A stretch of DNA of 64,000 bases from Dryocosmus kuriphilus (GCA_038277395.1 CM076197.1:99226442-99290441); one strand, 5' to 3'; shown: positions 44,520 through 55,650, numbered from the stretch's first letter. A program made the numbers and translations. Notes: generated by a model from the sequence alone, not told the origin.

Positions 44520-45807
44520 CGAGGCACGTCCAGAAAGTAAGTGTACTCAATTTATGTAGGCTTCAAAAAAAATTTATTAAAACAAAAACGTAGTTGGTTA
44601 CACTTGTACATATGTAAGCCGCGGAATCAATTTTTTGATGCCTGCCTCGAAAAGTCTCCCGCCAGCTCTTTCGCCCACTTCTCCACCTGCCCCTTCACCT
44701 CCTCGTCCGTTGAAAACTTGTTTCCACCCATGTGCACCTTCAGGGAAGTGAAGAGATGGAAATCTGAAGGGGCATGGTCAGGGGAATACGGGGGGTGGTT
44801 CAAAACGTCCCATCCAAAAGAGTCCAGGAGTTGCTTCGTGGCATTGGCCGTGTGAGGTTTGGCATTGTCATGCAGCAGGCAGACTCCCTTCGTCAGCATG
44901 CCCCTCCTTTTATTCTGAATCGCCCTTTTCAATTTTTTCAGCATCTTACAGTATCTTGCCGCGTTGATGGTCTCCCCGTGAGGCAGATATTCAATCAAAA
45001 TTATGCCTTTATGGTCCCGAAACACGAATGCCATGATATTTTTTCGCTAAAATTGTGGTTTTGAATTTCTTTGCGGAGGGTGACAAGGTGTGGCGCCATT
45101 GTTGAGACTGCCTCTTAGTTTCAGGCGTGTAGTGGGCAACCCAAGTTTCGTCTCCAGTAACAGCAGAGTAGAGAAAATCATCGCGTTCGCGTTCGTAGCG
45201 CTCCAAAAACTCTTTGGAGCTCTGCATTCGATTCAACTTGTGCTGTTCTGTCAGCTGTTTTGGGACCCACCTCGCAGACAATTTCCGATATCCGAGAGTT
45301 TCTGTGATTGTTTCGTGTAACAGGGATCTGGAGATTTGCGGAAACATCGCAGAAAGATCATCTAACGTCAATCTGCGATCGTCACGGGCCGCAATCTCGA
45401 TTTTTTTCCACAAGTTCGTCAGTCACAATTGAAGGTCTTCCGCTCCTCTGATCGTCATGCACGGAAGTGCGGCCATTTTTAAATTCGCGACACCACTTGT
45501 ACACACTCGTACGATTCATAGCTCCACTACCGTAAACAGTTTTCACCTCATTATAAATCTCAACTGGAGCTTTTCCCTTCACAACGAGGTAGCGAATGAT
45601 GGCGCGAATTTCGTATTTTGCGGTAGATACGATCGACATTTTTCGCCAGAGATGCTACTGCGTCAAGAGTTTTCAACGCACTAACCTCGGATTGGTCTCG
45701 TTTTGAAGGGGAGGGGTCAGGCTACGCGGCAGTGTAGCCAACATTTCGAAAAAGTATTCCCTACAGCTGTGAGAGTACCAGTACACTTACTTTATGGACG
45801 TGCCTCG
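44520..45807 (-). mobile_element. Mariner (DD34D) element, full length, 1288 bp
   Basis: The inverted ends start CGAGGCACGTCCAGAAAGTA (left) and CGAGGCACGTCCATAAAGTA (right, complement), with TA at 44518-44519 and 45808-45809. The length is exactly in the usual mariner range. A transposase gene with three frameshifts fills it on the minus strand. The few differences between the ends and the open catalytic region suggest a younger insertion than the mariner at 4517, to which it is only distantly related. Confidence 0.96.
44598..45639 (-). pseudogene. Mariner transposase, three frameshifts
   Basis: It starts at the ATG at 45639 (MSIVSTAKYEIR) and reaches a stop at 44598. N-terminal helix-turn-helix: VKGKAPVEIYNEV and SVYKWCREFKNGR, then the linker SGRPS; second HTH: LDDLSAMFPQISRSLLH; then SARWVPKQLTEQHK, the family signature. 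Catalytic triad: VTGDETWVAHY, LLHDNAKPH and YSPDHAPSDFHLF, with 34 residues between the second and third Asp (DD34D). Frameshifts lie at a run of seven As near 45395 (one base too many), near 45035-45045 just before AFVFRDHKG, and near 44650 where the C-terminal FEAGIKKLIPRL lies in another frame. All three catalytic Asps survive. Confidence 0.93.
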
Positions 45808-46199
45808 TACTTTCACTTTTGTAAAATCTACCGTTCGATGTAAAGTATCATTTTTGTAAGTGAAAAAATATTGTTAATAAGAAATAAAGTATTTTGTTCA
45901 ATCATCCTAATGTGTAATAAAGAAAACTCACATGAATAATATTTTCTTCCTGAAATAGTTCAATTTTTATAAATAAATTCATCACTAATGTTTTATTATT
46001 TTTAAAAATATACCTCTGACCCCTTGATTCATTCGGGATCAAATTCCAAGGCATGCACACTGAAAAAAAGAACTAACGCACAGTCGTTCAGGATTAGATT
46101 TTTGCGGACAAATGAGTCTACAGGTCACAATTTTCATCTGATTTAGACGCCTCTTTCTTTAAATTGAAGTCAAATAAATTCTCCAGTGATCCCTCTGAG

Positions 46200-47560
46200 C
46201 CGATTTTTAAAATTTTAATTCTTTTAAAATTTTACATAAACAACAGAAGTAGAAAATATGCTGTTTTCAGAAAAAACATTATTTTAATCCGGAAAAAATT
46301 ATTTGTGTCAACTAAATATTAAGTAAGATCAATGAATTTGCAACTATCGTACGTAAATAATGGATTTAGTGAGTAACTTAATTGTTATAAACAAATTTTA
46401 CGAACAATTGCTCTAATGTGACATTTCAGCACGGGAAAAATTTGTTCTCTATAATTACTGAAAATTATAACAAAAGTGTCACCTAGTAACAAAACATTGT
46501 AAAAAGTTAGGAAGTGTTATTTTTATAAACAAATGTTATAAATAAATACACAAATTTCACAATTTTAATCAGAAAAGAAAGTATTTTCTGGCTTAAAATT
46601 ACTGAGATTTGTTAAGAAAGTGTAAGCCAGTAAGAAAACCTTGCCACAAATAAATAATTGTTATTGTTATGAACAAATACTCAAATTTGACATTTTAAAT
46701 TAGAAAAAAAAATATTTTCTGACTTAAAAGTAAAGCCATTCGTTATGAAAGTGTTAGCTAGTAAGAAAACATTGATAGAAATTAGAAATTTGTATCGTCA
46801 TAAACCAATTCATAAATAATCGTTTAATTTTCGTACTCTTTTTTAACGTCAGCGTATTCTTTTCTGATCAGTGCTGATTGAGATTGTTCTGATTTATTTT
46901 CAATTCCAAAAATGAATCGACAATAAAATATTTTGTTCGATAATAAAAAACTGCATTTGTTCATGACAATTTTTATAACAATGCGTTTTGTCATTAAATA
47001 TAGAAGATCTCTCAGTAATTTTATGACAGAAAATATTCTTATTCTGATTGAAAATGTGAAACTTGTTTATAATATATGTTTATAACAATAACAATTCTTA
47101 GTTTTTGACAATATTTTCTTACTGGCTGACACCTCCATAACAAATCTCAGTAATTTTAAGCCAGAAAATATTATTTTTCTAATTTAAAATGTAAAATTTG
47201 AGTATTTTTTTATAAAATTTGTTTATAACAATAACAATTCTTAATTTATTACAATATTTTGTTACTAGATGACACTTTTATAATAAATTTCAGCAATTAT
47301 AAAGAAGAAAAATTTTCCTGTGCTAAAATGGTATATTAGAGTAATTGCTTGTAAAATTTTTTCACAACAATTAAGATATTCATCAAATCAATTATTTACG
47401 TACTGTAGTTGCAAATGCATTGAATTAAATTGATATTCAGTTAACATAAATAATTTTTTCTGAGTTAAAATAATGTTGTTTCTGAAAACATTTTTTCTAC
47501 TTTTATTTCGATTTTTCATTAGAATTGGAAAAGTTTTTAAGAACATACTTGCAGGCCTTT
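46200..47560. mobile_element. Foldback element with tandem units in both arms, about 1.36 kb
   Basis: The arms (about 46207-46830 and 46950-47550) are inverted copies. Outer landmarks: GAAGTAGAAAATATGCTGTT against AGTAGAAAAAATG(TT)TTTC, AACATTATTTTAA, TTTGCAACTA, GTACGTAAATAAT. Each arm then has three to four units of about 160 bp with (A/T)CTTAAAATTACTGAGATTTG, AAAGTGT, CAGTAAGAAAA and TTGTTATTGTTAT(A/G)AACAAA. The spacer is about 120 bp. No coding region is seen. Confidence 0.8.
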
Positions 47561-47639
47561 CTAAAAATAAGGATAAATTATAAGGATAAATTATAAGGAT
47601 AAATTTTTCAACTTCTAGAGTACAATGAAGAGCTGTTCA

Positions 47640-47995
47640 TAACATTTTTTAATCGTAAAAAAATGGTTTAAAAAATTTTGAAAGTTCTCTATTTTTTAAA
47701 ATTTTTAACTAAAATGGCTGAATAATGAACTTGACCATCATTTTTGAATACTGAAAGATTATACTAAAGAAAAAGCCAATCCAATCTGTCAATTCTTTCG
47801 AAAGTTATCGTGCTAACAGGCAGACTACAGACGACCGACAGAAAGACAGACACATTCGCAAAAACCATTTTTTTGTGTTCAGGAAATCTTAAAACTTCGA
47901 TATTTGACAAAAACGTTGGGGGAGGGGGGGGGGGGGGGGTAAATTTGATACAAAATTCTCTGATGAGATTGTAAAAAAGAATTAGATCCAAAACT
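47640..47995 (+). repeat. Third, partial copy of the 1.26-kb dispersed repeat (3' module)
   Basis: Matches the 3' part of copies A and B: AATCCAATC(T/C), TTTCGAAAGTTATCGTG, GACAGAAAGACAGACAC, AAAAACCATTTTTT, TCAGGA(A/G)(A/G)TCTTAAAAC and CTCTGATGAGA(T/A)TGTAAAAA. The upstream 125-bp units are only weakly visible. A run of Gs (about 47921-47939) interrupts it. Confidence 0.75.
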
Positions 47996-48039
47996 TAGTA
48001 ATATTTTTTTCCTAAGGTCAGTTCGTTTTCATTTTGCGA

Positions 48040-48175
48040 ATCGAAATGCCTGTGCGTACCGAAAAAATCGAGCTATTTGTACCGAAATTTTGTAACAAAT
48101 TAGCCCCTTTCCAGCTCTATTCGTACCGAAAAAATCCGGCTATTTGTACATAAACTTTGGTACCAGTAGCCACGG
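48040..48175. repeat. Short repeat CGTACCGAAAAAATC, shared with 44405-44490
   Basis: The block GCTATTTGTACCGAAATTTT, GTAAC(A/G)AATTAGCCCCTTTCCA, GCTCTATTCGTACCGAAAAAAT occurs here and at 44405-44490 nearly unchanged. Here the CGTACCGAAAAAATC word occurs twice, 68 bp apart. Confidence 0.75.
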
Positions 48176-49552
48176 CCTTTGCGAATATAATATTATAATA
48201 GGTGTAATTTTTACAACTTGAGAATATTTATAAAATTTTTATTTACTCTATGAGAGAAAATTAATTAAAGTTTCCGTAAAATTTCGTGCCCTTTTGGAAA
48301 AATTTGAATAAATATTTAAGTATAAAAGCGAGAATACAAAATATTGATAAAACTTGGGCAAGCACTTCGATGATTGTGAATTTGTTTACTTCAAATTATA
48401 GTTCTTTCTCGAATAATTTACACAGTTTTCCTGGAGATAAGAGTATATTTTGTATATTTCTTTTTTTTTAAATATTTTTTTATATTCAAACAATTCTCAA
48501 GAATGATACGGTGCATACTTTTATAACAAATGCATATGGTTTTAAACAGGATTTTAATATAGAGGTGATTTGTGCTTGTATTAAATTTTCAATAAAATAA
48601 TTTTGGAAATTTTTAGATACTATAAATTACCGGAAATTTGGAAATTTTTGGAGATTTTAGAAATTTTTGGAAATTTCGGAATTTTCGGATATATTATATT
48701 TTTGTAAACTTCTGGAAACTTATGAAATTCAAAGTTTCGAAATATTTTCAAAATTTCTAAGATTTCCAAAACATCTTCAAATTTGCAAAATTTCCAAAAA
48801 TTTTCAAAACTTAGAATATTGATATTTTGGAGAAAATTATTATTATTAATTTTTCGGTAATTTCTTTTCTAACAATTAATTAAATTTGACTAAGAATCAC
48901 TTAAAATTTGAAAACTCTTTTCTGATATTGTTAAGATAAAAGATCAGTGTAATTTATGTGAATTTTTGAGTCTATAATAAAATTTTTGAAAAAAAATGGT
49001 TCTTGTGGCCTTGTGCAGTTTACTAACAAGGAAGGTTACCCAAGTGTCCGCCTCCGATTTGGTTCGTTCTGAAATATGTTTTAGAGCACTAAAAAACAAG
49101 AAACATGTATTTTTTTATACGTGCCCAAATTCATATTTAGGGGATGAAATCGCCCTTCAAAATTTTCGAATAATTACTTGAGAAATAAAATTTTCAGTGA
49201 AATTAATCGTTTAAGAGTCAGTGTAAACGTTTTTTCGACTTAAAAATTATGCTATTCGATTGCGGTAAAATATTTATATTTCAAGTACCACCCCCTTAAG
49301 TGGAGGTCAACTACCCTCTGTGGTTAACATACACAAAAATTCCTGAATTTCATTCAAGTTAAATTTTATTTGTGAATAAATAATGAAATAGTAACAGCTG
49401 CAACTCAATGGTCGTAGTGAAAAATTATCTTCAGGAGAGAAAACATCATGGAAATAGAAAACATCGCACTTTACTGGCTAGAGGTACCCCTATTCTGATT
49501 AGAAGGGGTTGAACTACCCTCAAAGCATGTTTCAAATTCATGGAGCATTTTA
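48176..49552. other. Unassigned DNA with low-complexity GGAAATTT patch
   Basis: 48603-48810 is made of GGAAATTT-like words on the plus strand followed by AAATTTCC-like words, so it is loosely self-inverted. The short frame at 48996-49181 is not recognised. The rest shows nothing. Confidence 0.5.
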
Positions 49553-49885
49553 AGTGTTCCAAATTAGTTCTTCTGATACACAAAATTTTACAGAAATTGA
49601 TTTTGTTTATTTCCTGTAATATTTGGTAGAAAATAACATTGTTTTACGGTACTCACATATATTCTACGAGATATTATTTTTTATACTTATTACAGATATG
49701 GTGATCGTGAAAGAAATGTTTCATATACAATGATTTCTTACACCAAGAACATGTAATAACTGGCGTCATATCATAATATGCACATTTGACTTGTGAATAT
49801 CCTTCAAACCCAAAATCTACGGGGTTTCGAAATCTAGTGTCCTGCTGTCTACATATCCGCTTTTATACCATGAGTATTAAAATAG

Positions 49886-50006
49886 TACATTGCACAACAA
49901 GTTGAGAATTGACATATTTACCAGGGACCTGAAGTTGACGGCGGAAGGCCATATGAAACTTCAGGTCCCTGGTAAATATTTCAATTCTCATCGAGTTGTG
50001 CATACT
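49886..50006. repeat. Hairpin MITE inside the pogo gene (first)
   Basis: TGCACAACAAGTTGAGAATT at 49891 is inverted at the right as AATTCTCATCGAGTTGTGCA (ending 50002), and the arms continue through TATTTACCAGGGACCTGAAG and its complement. The spacer is only about 25 bp. Flanking TAC/GTA bases are present but the target duplication is not certain. Confidence 0.88.
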
Positions 50007-50008
50007 AC

Positions 50009-50392
50009 TTTTCACAACGAGTGTATCGAAAATTCGATTTTCGACTTCTGCAGAACATGAGCGAGAATACGAAACGATACCTGTTTCTATAAAATAAGAT
50101 AGTCCTCCTCTTCACCGAACATTTCGTCTCTGTGTTTTGACGTAGAGGCCATTTTGAATGTGTAAATTGGTGTGAACGTAGCTACGAACAAGCGAGCGCG
50201 CAAGAATCGTACATCGATATGCTACGATTTGACACGAAAACACCCGATGATTTTTTCCTCACTCATTTGGGTTGAGTAATATAACCCGAAGATGGTTTCC
50301 TTACTCTTGAGGAAGCAACGTGTAATCGGACAAATTCGCCATGCTCTACAGACGTCGAAAATCGAATTTTCGATACTCGAGTTGTGAAAAAG
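50009..50392. repeat. MITE inside the pogo gene (second)
   Basis: The ends are inverted copies: TTTTCACAACGAGTGTATCG and, at the right, CGATACTCGAGTTGTGAAAA, each followed inward by AAAATTCGATTTTCGAC and GAACATG(A/G)(G)CGA-like words. The arms are 65 bp or so. It shares CACAACTCGA at its ends with the neighbouring hairpin, so the two may be related. It breaks the transposase right after SSPRYKNLF. Confidence 0.85.
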
Positions 50393-52504
50393 GTTTTTAT
50401 ATCTCGGAGATGAAAGTTGATAGTGAACAAGAGATTGGAGTTTAATAATATTGTTTCTTAAGTGGAGATTTATGTCATAATTATGTATCAAAACATCATC
50501 CGAAAAAAGTTTAACAAGATTTTTCCATACTCTGAATCCATATACGTCCAACGGCTGGATCATACCTGTGGTTCCTTTTGGAATTACTTTAGGTATGCTA
50601 GTTTTACCAGCAGGTCCTTCTTTTTCTACAGTGTTGGTACAGTGCCCAGTCCATGAATCCAATAACAATACACTTGTACTTCCAGTATTAGGAAAAAATA
50701 TTTCTTTCACCCACTTATTGAAATAGTCTATAAAACACAGGTAATAAATCTTAAGTGAAGTAAAAAGATGTTCTTGGTTCTTTTAGGACCATAAATAATG
50801 GAGACAACAATCTCCCGTCGGCACTGATGATAGGTTGAATTGTGTAGCTGTGCGTAGTCGAAGATATAGATTGCACAACACATTCGACTTTCTTTTGACC
50901 TTCCACTGTTAAACCTCTTCCTGAATGCAGCTCCAGTTGTAATCCACTTTGGTCCGTGTTATAAACATTTTGAATTCCGTACAGCTCTATCAAAGGCTTC
51001 CCTTCACTGACGAAATTAACAGCTTTCTGCTTCAATACTTCATTACGTTCTATTGACTTTCGTGTTACAAATTTTGTTATTTTTCTGGAAACAATGCGAT
51101 GAGCTTTTTTAAATTTATGTATCCACTTCCCGGAAGCTGTGAAGACCATTTCCTTATCATTCTGATTTCTGTAAGCTTCTAGAGCCCACCTATGGGGATC
51201 TCTGTCATGAACAATAAACCCAGCATTAAGAGCATCAGTAAATGTGTTAATGACAAATTCTGTTCTTTTTAATAACTTATCTTTTCTTGTTCCCCCTGCT
51301 TCTACTTGATGAGCCAACCTTCTTCACTGACGTTCAGAAGAGAGACCTCGGAACGTATGTTGAACAGGGTATTTCCTTCTTTTCTTTCCTCCGTCTACGT
51401 TTTTCCAGAATTCAACAGCTTGTTTTTTTATATTCAAACTCCACATCAGTGTCTTTCTCCGAGCAAATTCTCACAAGTTCATTCCCTTCTGTCCAATTGG
51501 TTTCGCTGTCATTATCATCATGATCATCAATTATTTCAATTTCAGAATCTTTGAACGGTTCTTGAAAGTCTAGACTGTTCTTTATATATTTTCCACATTG
51601 AATTCAAATACACTGTCAAGTAAGAACTATTTCAATTTTTTCTGCCAAAAAAGTCTTCTCCAGTCTTATAAGTGTCTCCGTTAAATACATTGTTTGGAAC
51701 GTTGCAAGAAGCAGATTGATTACGTACACAGGATTCACGATCATTTTAACAATTTTTGTTTAATTTACTTCGTATCACCTTATTTCACAGTTTCTTCAGG
51801 AACAACTAATTTTTTGCGTCTAAATTTCTTCTTATATAGTAAAATTAAATTTGCACATGCTACCATGTTTTTCCTGGTACCGTGTGATAATTAAAACATA
51901 TAAACAACACATATACATTACACGTAAGACAAATGAAAATTTTCGTGGTACCGTGTGCAAATAAAATATATGCACAACACATACACATTACATGTACGAT
52001 AAATGATAATATATCTACATACCCGGCGTGAATATTTGTCTGAAAGCTGATACAGGTTATCAGTCATAAACAATGGGTAGTGGCTACAATTTTTTGCCTG
52101 TTTTTTTCAAGAACCAAAAGAAAGAAATACTTCCCTTATGAAACTTTGCGTTTAGATCGAGATGTAGGGTTGAATATAGGGGATGTTCAAAGTAAAAATC
52201 TTGTTCCATTTGGTGAAAAAATGTCTAAATTTCTGGGACTTCAAGCAGTTCCAAATATATAACAAAGATTTAATTAACGTTAATTTACAATTAAAGAATC
52301 TGTATGTAACATGGGACATGTAATAAATATGAAGAATAATGTCTCACAGAATATATGTGAGTACCGTAAAACAATGTTATTTTCTACCAAATATTATAGT
52401 AAATAAATAAAATAAATTTCTGTAAAATTGTATATACCAGAAGAATTAATTTGCAACACTTAAAATTTTTTTAATTTAAATTTTAAAAATTTTACACCGT
52501 TTCA

Positions 52505-52606
52505 TTCCAGACTGCAAAACCCTTCACGCAATAACGCAAAACAATTGAATAAATAATGCTTTTTCAACTGTTTTGCCTTATTGCGTGTAAAGTTTTGCGG
52601 TGTAGA
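52505..52606. repeat. Hairpin of about 100 bp
   Basis: GCAAAAC...CACGCAATAACGCAAAACA and, at the right, TGTTTTGCCTTATTGCGTG...GTTTTGC are inverted. The loop is about 25 bp of AT-rich DNA. It leads directly into the tandem units of composite repeat copy 2. Confidence 0.8.
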
Positions 52607-53885
52607 ATCAAATGGTCTAGGGTTTTAAAATTTTTAAATTATTATTTTGTCTTAGAGTTTCACGGTATAGAATTAAACTGTATTGAGTTTAAATTTAAAA
52701 TATTAAGTTTTTAAAATAAATATGGTGGTGTAGAATCAAATGGTGTAGGATTTTAGGATTTTCTATTATTATTTTGTGGATAGTTTTGCGGTGATGAAAT
52801 CATTCTGAGTTTAAATTTAAAATATTCGATTTTTTAAATAAATATGAATGTGTTAAATCAAACGGTGTAGGGTTTTTAAATTTTTAATTATTATTTTGTG
52901 GTTCATTTCACGGTGTAGGTTTAAACCACGTTGAGTTTCAATTTAAAATATTAAATTTTTTCAATAAATCTGCTTGTGTAGGATCAAATGGTGTACAGTT
53001 TGCAGTGTAGCATTTTCAGATGTAGAGTTTAATTTTGTAGAATCGATACCGTCCCGGTATTTAAATATTATCATTTCAAATTGCATTACCTACATATTGC
53101 AATGATATAAATGTTTAATTTGAAAACTATACATAGTTCACTAGAATCCAAATTTAAATTTAAATTTACAATTCAAGGTTCAAAATTCTAAGTTTCCAAT
53201 TTGAAAATATTAAATTGTTAATAGTTGTAATCGTTTAGATCTAGAAGCCTTTAATATTTAAGTTTCTTATAAATTTAAATGTAATATATTTTATCTGGTA
53301 CATTTACAATATACCTGTGTTTATTATTTAGAATGTATTTAAACCAAAAAAACATTTTTAACGTCAAACATAAAAATTTAAGTTAAAAGTTGGCGAATAA
53401 AAAACCATCTCTCCGACCAAATGTTTGGTTATTGGTTTTTGGTTGGGTAGGAAGGGGATTTGGTTTCTTGCCTTCTTTTTCCCTCCTCTTTTTTTGCTTT
53501 TCTTATTTGAATTTGACTAAAAACCTATTTTCAACTCTTGGTCCAGATTTCATCGAAGGGTTGGTTTTTTATTCACCAACTTTTAATTTAAATATCGTAT
53601 CTTTTTACAAAAGTTTTGTCAAATTCAGAGTTCATTTTGTAATTGTATGAGAAAAGAAGCAGCGCTAAGTTACAATGAGAAATAAATTATTTTGTTCAAT
53701 CACCCTAATGTGCAATAAAGAAAATTCACATGAATAATATTTTCTTCCTGAAATTGAAGTTCAATTTTTCTAAGTACATTCATCACTAATTTTTTATTAT
53801 TTTTAAATATATACTTCTGACCCCTTGATCCATTTGGGATCAAAATCCAAGGCTTCCTACACTGAGGAAAAGAACTAACGGTGCG
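52590..53885 (+). repeat. Composite dispersed repeat, copy 2, with 125-bp tandem units
   Basis: Units marked by GTGTAGAATCAAATGGT(C/G)TAGG recur at about 52600, 52728, 52850 and 52975 (spacing 122-128 bp); each includes TTGAGTTTAAATTTAAAATATT and TTTTTAAATAAATATG. Then follow the block shared with 43930-44290 and the block shared with 45850-46085. The middle (53336-53667) differs from copy 1 and has an 86-codon frame that is not recognised. Confidence 0.8.
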
Positions 53886-55375
53886 TGAGGGTGAGTCTCC
53901 ACAATGAACTGTTACCTGATGAACCCGGGCAGATGACACCCCTTGTCCTTTGTGCAACACTCCGTTGCGTCGTATTTTATTAGTCGAGAAGTTTGATTTC
54001 TACGCCGCGATTTCTACAATAAAAATCGAGTTTCGCTCCCACGCCGATCAGCAGTCAAGTGAGGTCGGATTAGTTTCATAAATTTATCCTCTCTGATCGG
54101 AACCGTCAGAGTTCCCGATCAGTTGAATTTATTGTGTCGAACGACTTCCCCGTGAATTGGGATCAAATAGGTTCATAAAAAAAAAAGTTCCTTGCTCTAC
54201 TTTACGCCCTTTTTTGTTACAGAAATGCAAAAAAATCTTTGAGGAAAGGATTTTAAACCTCTACTTTTTTTCCATCCCTAAATTGTCAGTGAAATAAAAT
54301 TTTTATTGGTTAGAGATTTTCTGTAAATAAAAGCATCACTGGAACTTTTCAGTAGGAATAGGGGTGGTCTTTAAAAATTCTTAAGGACCAGATAGTCTTT
54401 CGATTCCTGGGGGATTTTTAGCATGTATTTGACTAGGCGCCCGTCGTGCATATAAATTAGAATCAATCAACTTCGCTTTTCCAAACTTTCTCCAGATTAG
54501 CATCATGTCCTGGAGATATAATTTGTGGACGACCCCTGCTGATCTAGCCAAGTTTGAGAATTGCTGGTCCTACCAAAACGTCAAAAATGGACTGCACCCT
54601 TGTCAATATCGATGCACCTACTTGGCCTTCCTTCGACTTGGAGTCGACACCCGGTAGACCAACTGGAACATCGCCGTCATTTCTCCGTGAGGATCTTTCT
54701 GATCCGAACGAAATTAAACCCTGTCGGACGAATGAAACGCTCGGATTCCCGCGAGGCTTTGTTCAAGTTTGACGTTTTCGATTATACGTAAGGATCGCGA
54801 ATTCTCCCTTCGCTCATTTTTTATTTCACATTTCATTAACATATTGCTGACTGAACGACCACTTCGGAATATGTGATTATTTCTGATATCTTTCTGAGAT
54901 AGATATAATCCATTTAGATATCTGCAAATCAAGGGCGAATGCATAAAATTCTTTCCTCCTTTTTTTTTTTGTGTTGGAGAATAAGATTTTTTTATAAGTC
55001 TTACAATCTTGATCGTTGAAAAAAAACTAGTCTCAACGTTGTATTCAAAATATCAAATGAATATAGATGAAATTATTTCTTTTCCTGATGAAAATTCTGA
55101 ATATTTTTTATACAAGTTGATTAATTTTCACTTTCAGGGAGTTCAGGATTTTTTATTTTGAATAAAGTACATCTCGAATTTGATATGAAGTACGACCTGA
55201 TTTTGAGGGAGAAAATCTTGACAAGTTGGTGTACGTAACAAAATCTGTAACATGCCCTTGAGGGACGTATGAAAATCCTTGGCGAAATAGTGAATGAAGA
55301 GTGCAAGTCAAGAAAAGTGAAGGAAAGTTTCAAACGCACTTTTTTATATTTTTAAATGTGGATATGAAATAAAAA
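53886..55375. other. Unassigned; one moderately GC-rich island
   Basis: The island at 54490-54790 is open in all three plus frames (for example MSWRYNLWTTPADLAKFENC from 54507, and 54554-54772), followed by a possible splice donor GTAAGG at 54787. No product is recognised. It could be a host exon or an unknown repeat. The rest shows nothing. Confidence 0.3.
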
Positions 55376-55650
55376 AAGGTTGAGATTGAATTAAATTCAA
55401 TTTATTTTGTTTCAATAAATTCACAACTTTTTTTTTATTTCTTTACATACGTATACACATGAAATTGAATAATTTAAGAAATAAAATGTATAAAATGGAA
55501 TAGTTCAAGTAGCAGCTTTCAAAATGAAAGAATTTAAATAAAAAATTTTGAAAATAGAACTATCAGAAACTGAAAATATTCAAATTTGACCAATTCTAAC
55601 TTTGAATCAAAATTGGTTATTATTAAACGCAGCGATTCAAACTTTATCTT
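55376..55650. repeat. Dispersed repeat, shared with 59150-59410
   Basis: Shared words in order: CAATTTATT, ATTTCTTTACATA, GAAATTGAATAATT, GTTCAAGTAGC(A/T)(G/A)CTTTCAAAAT, AAAGAATTT, AATTCTAACTTTGAA and TTATTAAA(C/T)GCAG. Divergence suggests an old family. Confidence 0.65.

Larger units (their letters stand above)
43796..46085 (+). repeat. Composite dispersed repeat, copy 1, interrupted by a mariner
   Basis: 43796-44290 matches 52700-53335 and 45850-46085 matches 53668-53885. Parts in order: two units of a 122-bp tandem repeat (TAGAATCAAA(C/T)(G/A)GTG), then a unique-looking block (TAAATTTAAATTTAAATTTACAATTCAAGG, split here into its words), then a non-matching middle, then TTTTGTTCAATCA(T/C)CCTAATGTG to GACCCCTTGAT(T/C)CATT(C/T)GGGATCAAA and CACTGA(A/G)(A/G)AAAAGAACTAACG. 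The mariner at 44520-45807 lies in the non-matching middle. Confidence 0.75.
49674..51560 (-). pseudogene. pogo/Tigger-type transposase with C-terminal zinc finger, split by MITEs
   Basis: The N-terminus is unclear; near 51400-51560 decayed words (AVEFWKN, GGKKRRK) are followed by an in-frame stop region. From 51317: GGTRKDKLLKRTEFVIN, FIVHDRDPHRWALEAYR and FKKAHRIVSRKITKFVT form the CENP-B-type DNA-binding region. The DDE core has VYNTDQSGLQLE (first Asp), VLLLDSWTGH (second) and PKGTTGMIQPLDVYGF. A stop separates the frames at 50751 and 50710. After SSPRYKNLF the gene is cut by MITEs (50392-49871) and resumes at 49870 with WYKSGYVDSRTLDFETP, shifts frame, and ends in a Cys/His-rich tail (CSWCKKSLYMKHFFHDHHIC) with the stop at 49674. 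It is inactive. Confidence 0.87.
49553..52462 (-). mobile_element. pogo/Tigger-type DNA transposon, 2.9 kb, interrupted by two MITEs
   Basis: Inverted ends of about 140 bp: AGTGTTCCAAATTAGTTCTT at 49553 and AGTGTTGCAAATTAATTCTT (complement) ending at 52462; both continue through TTACAGAAATT, ATATTTGGTAGAAAATAACA and TACGGTACTCACATATATTC. TA lies outside both ends (49551-49552 and 52463-52464), the pogo target duplication. A broken transposase runs on the minus strand. 51560-52320 holds the 5' region, with an AACACATA(T/C)ACATTACA repeat (51906 and 51978) and no recognised coding part. Two hairpin elements are inserted at 49886-50392. Confidence 0.92.

Noticed and set aside
44541..45684. Plus-strand frames of 72 to 104 codons across the mariner
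   Set aside because: They are antisense to a clearly recognisable mariner transposase.
51287..51554. Two overlapping plus-strand frames of about 80 codons
   Set aside because: Antisense to the decayed N-terminal part of the pogo-type transposase.
52080..52262. 60-codon plus-strand frame inside the pogo element
   Set aside because: Short, unmatched and on the opposite strand to the transposase.
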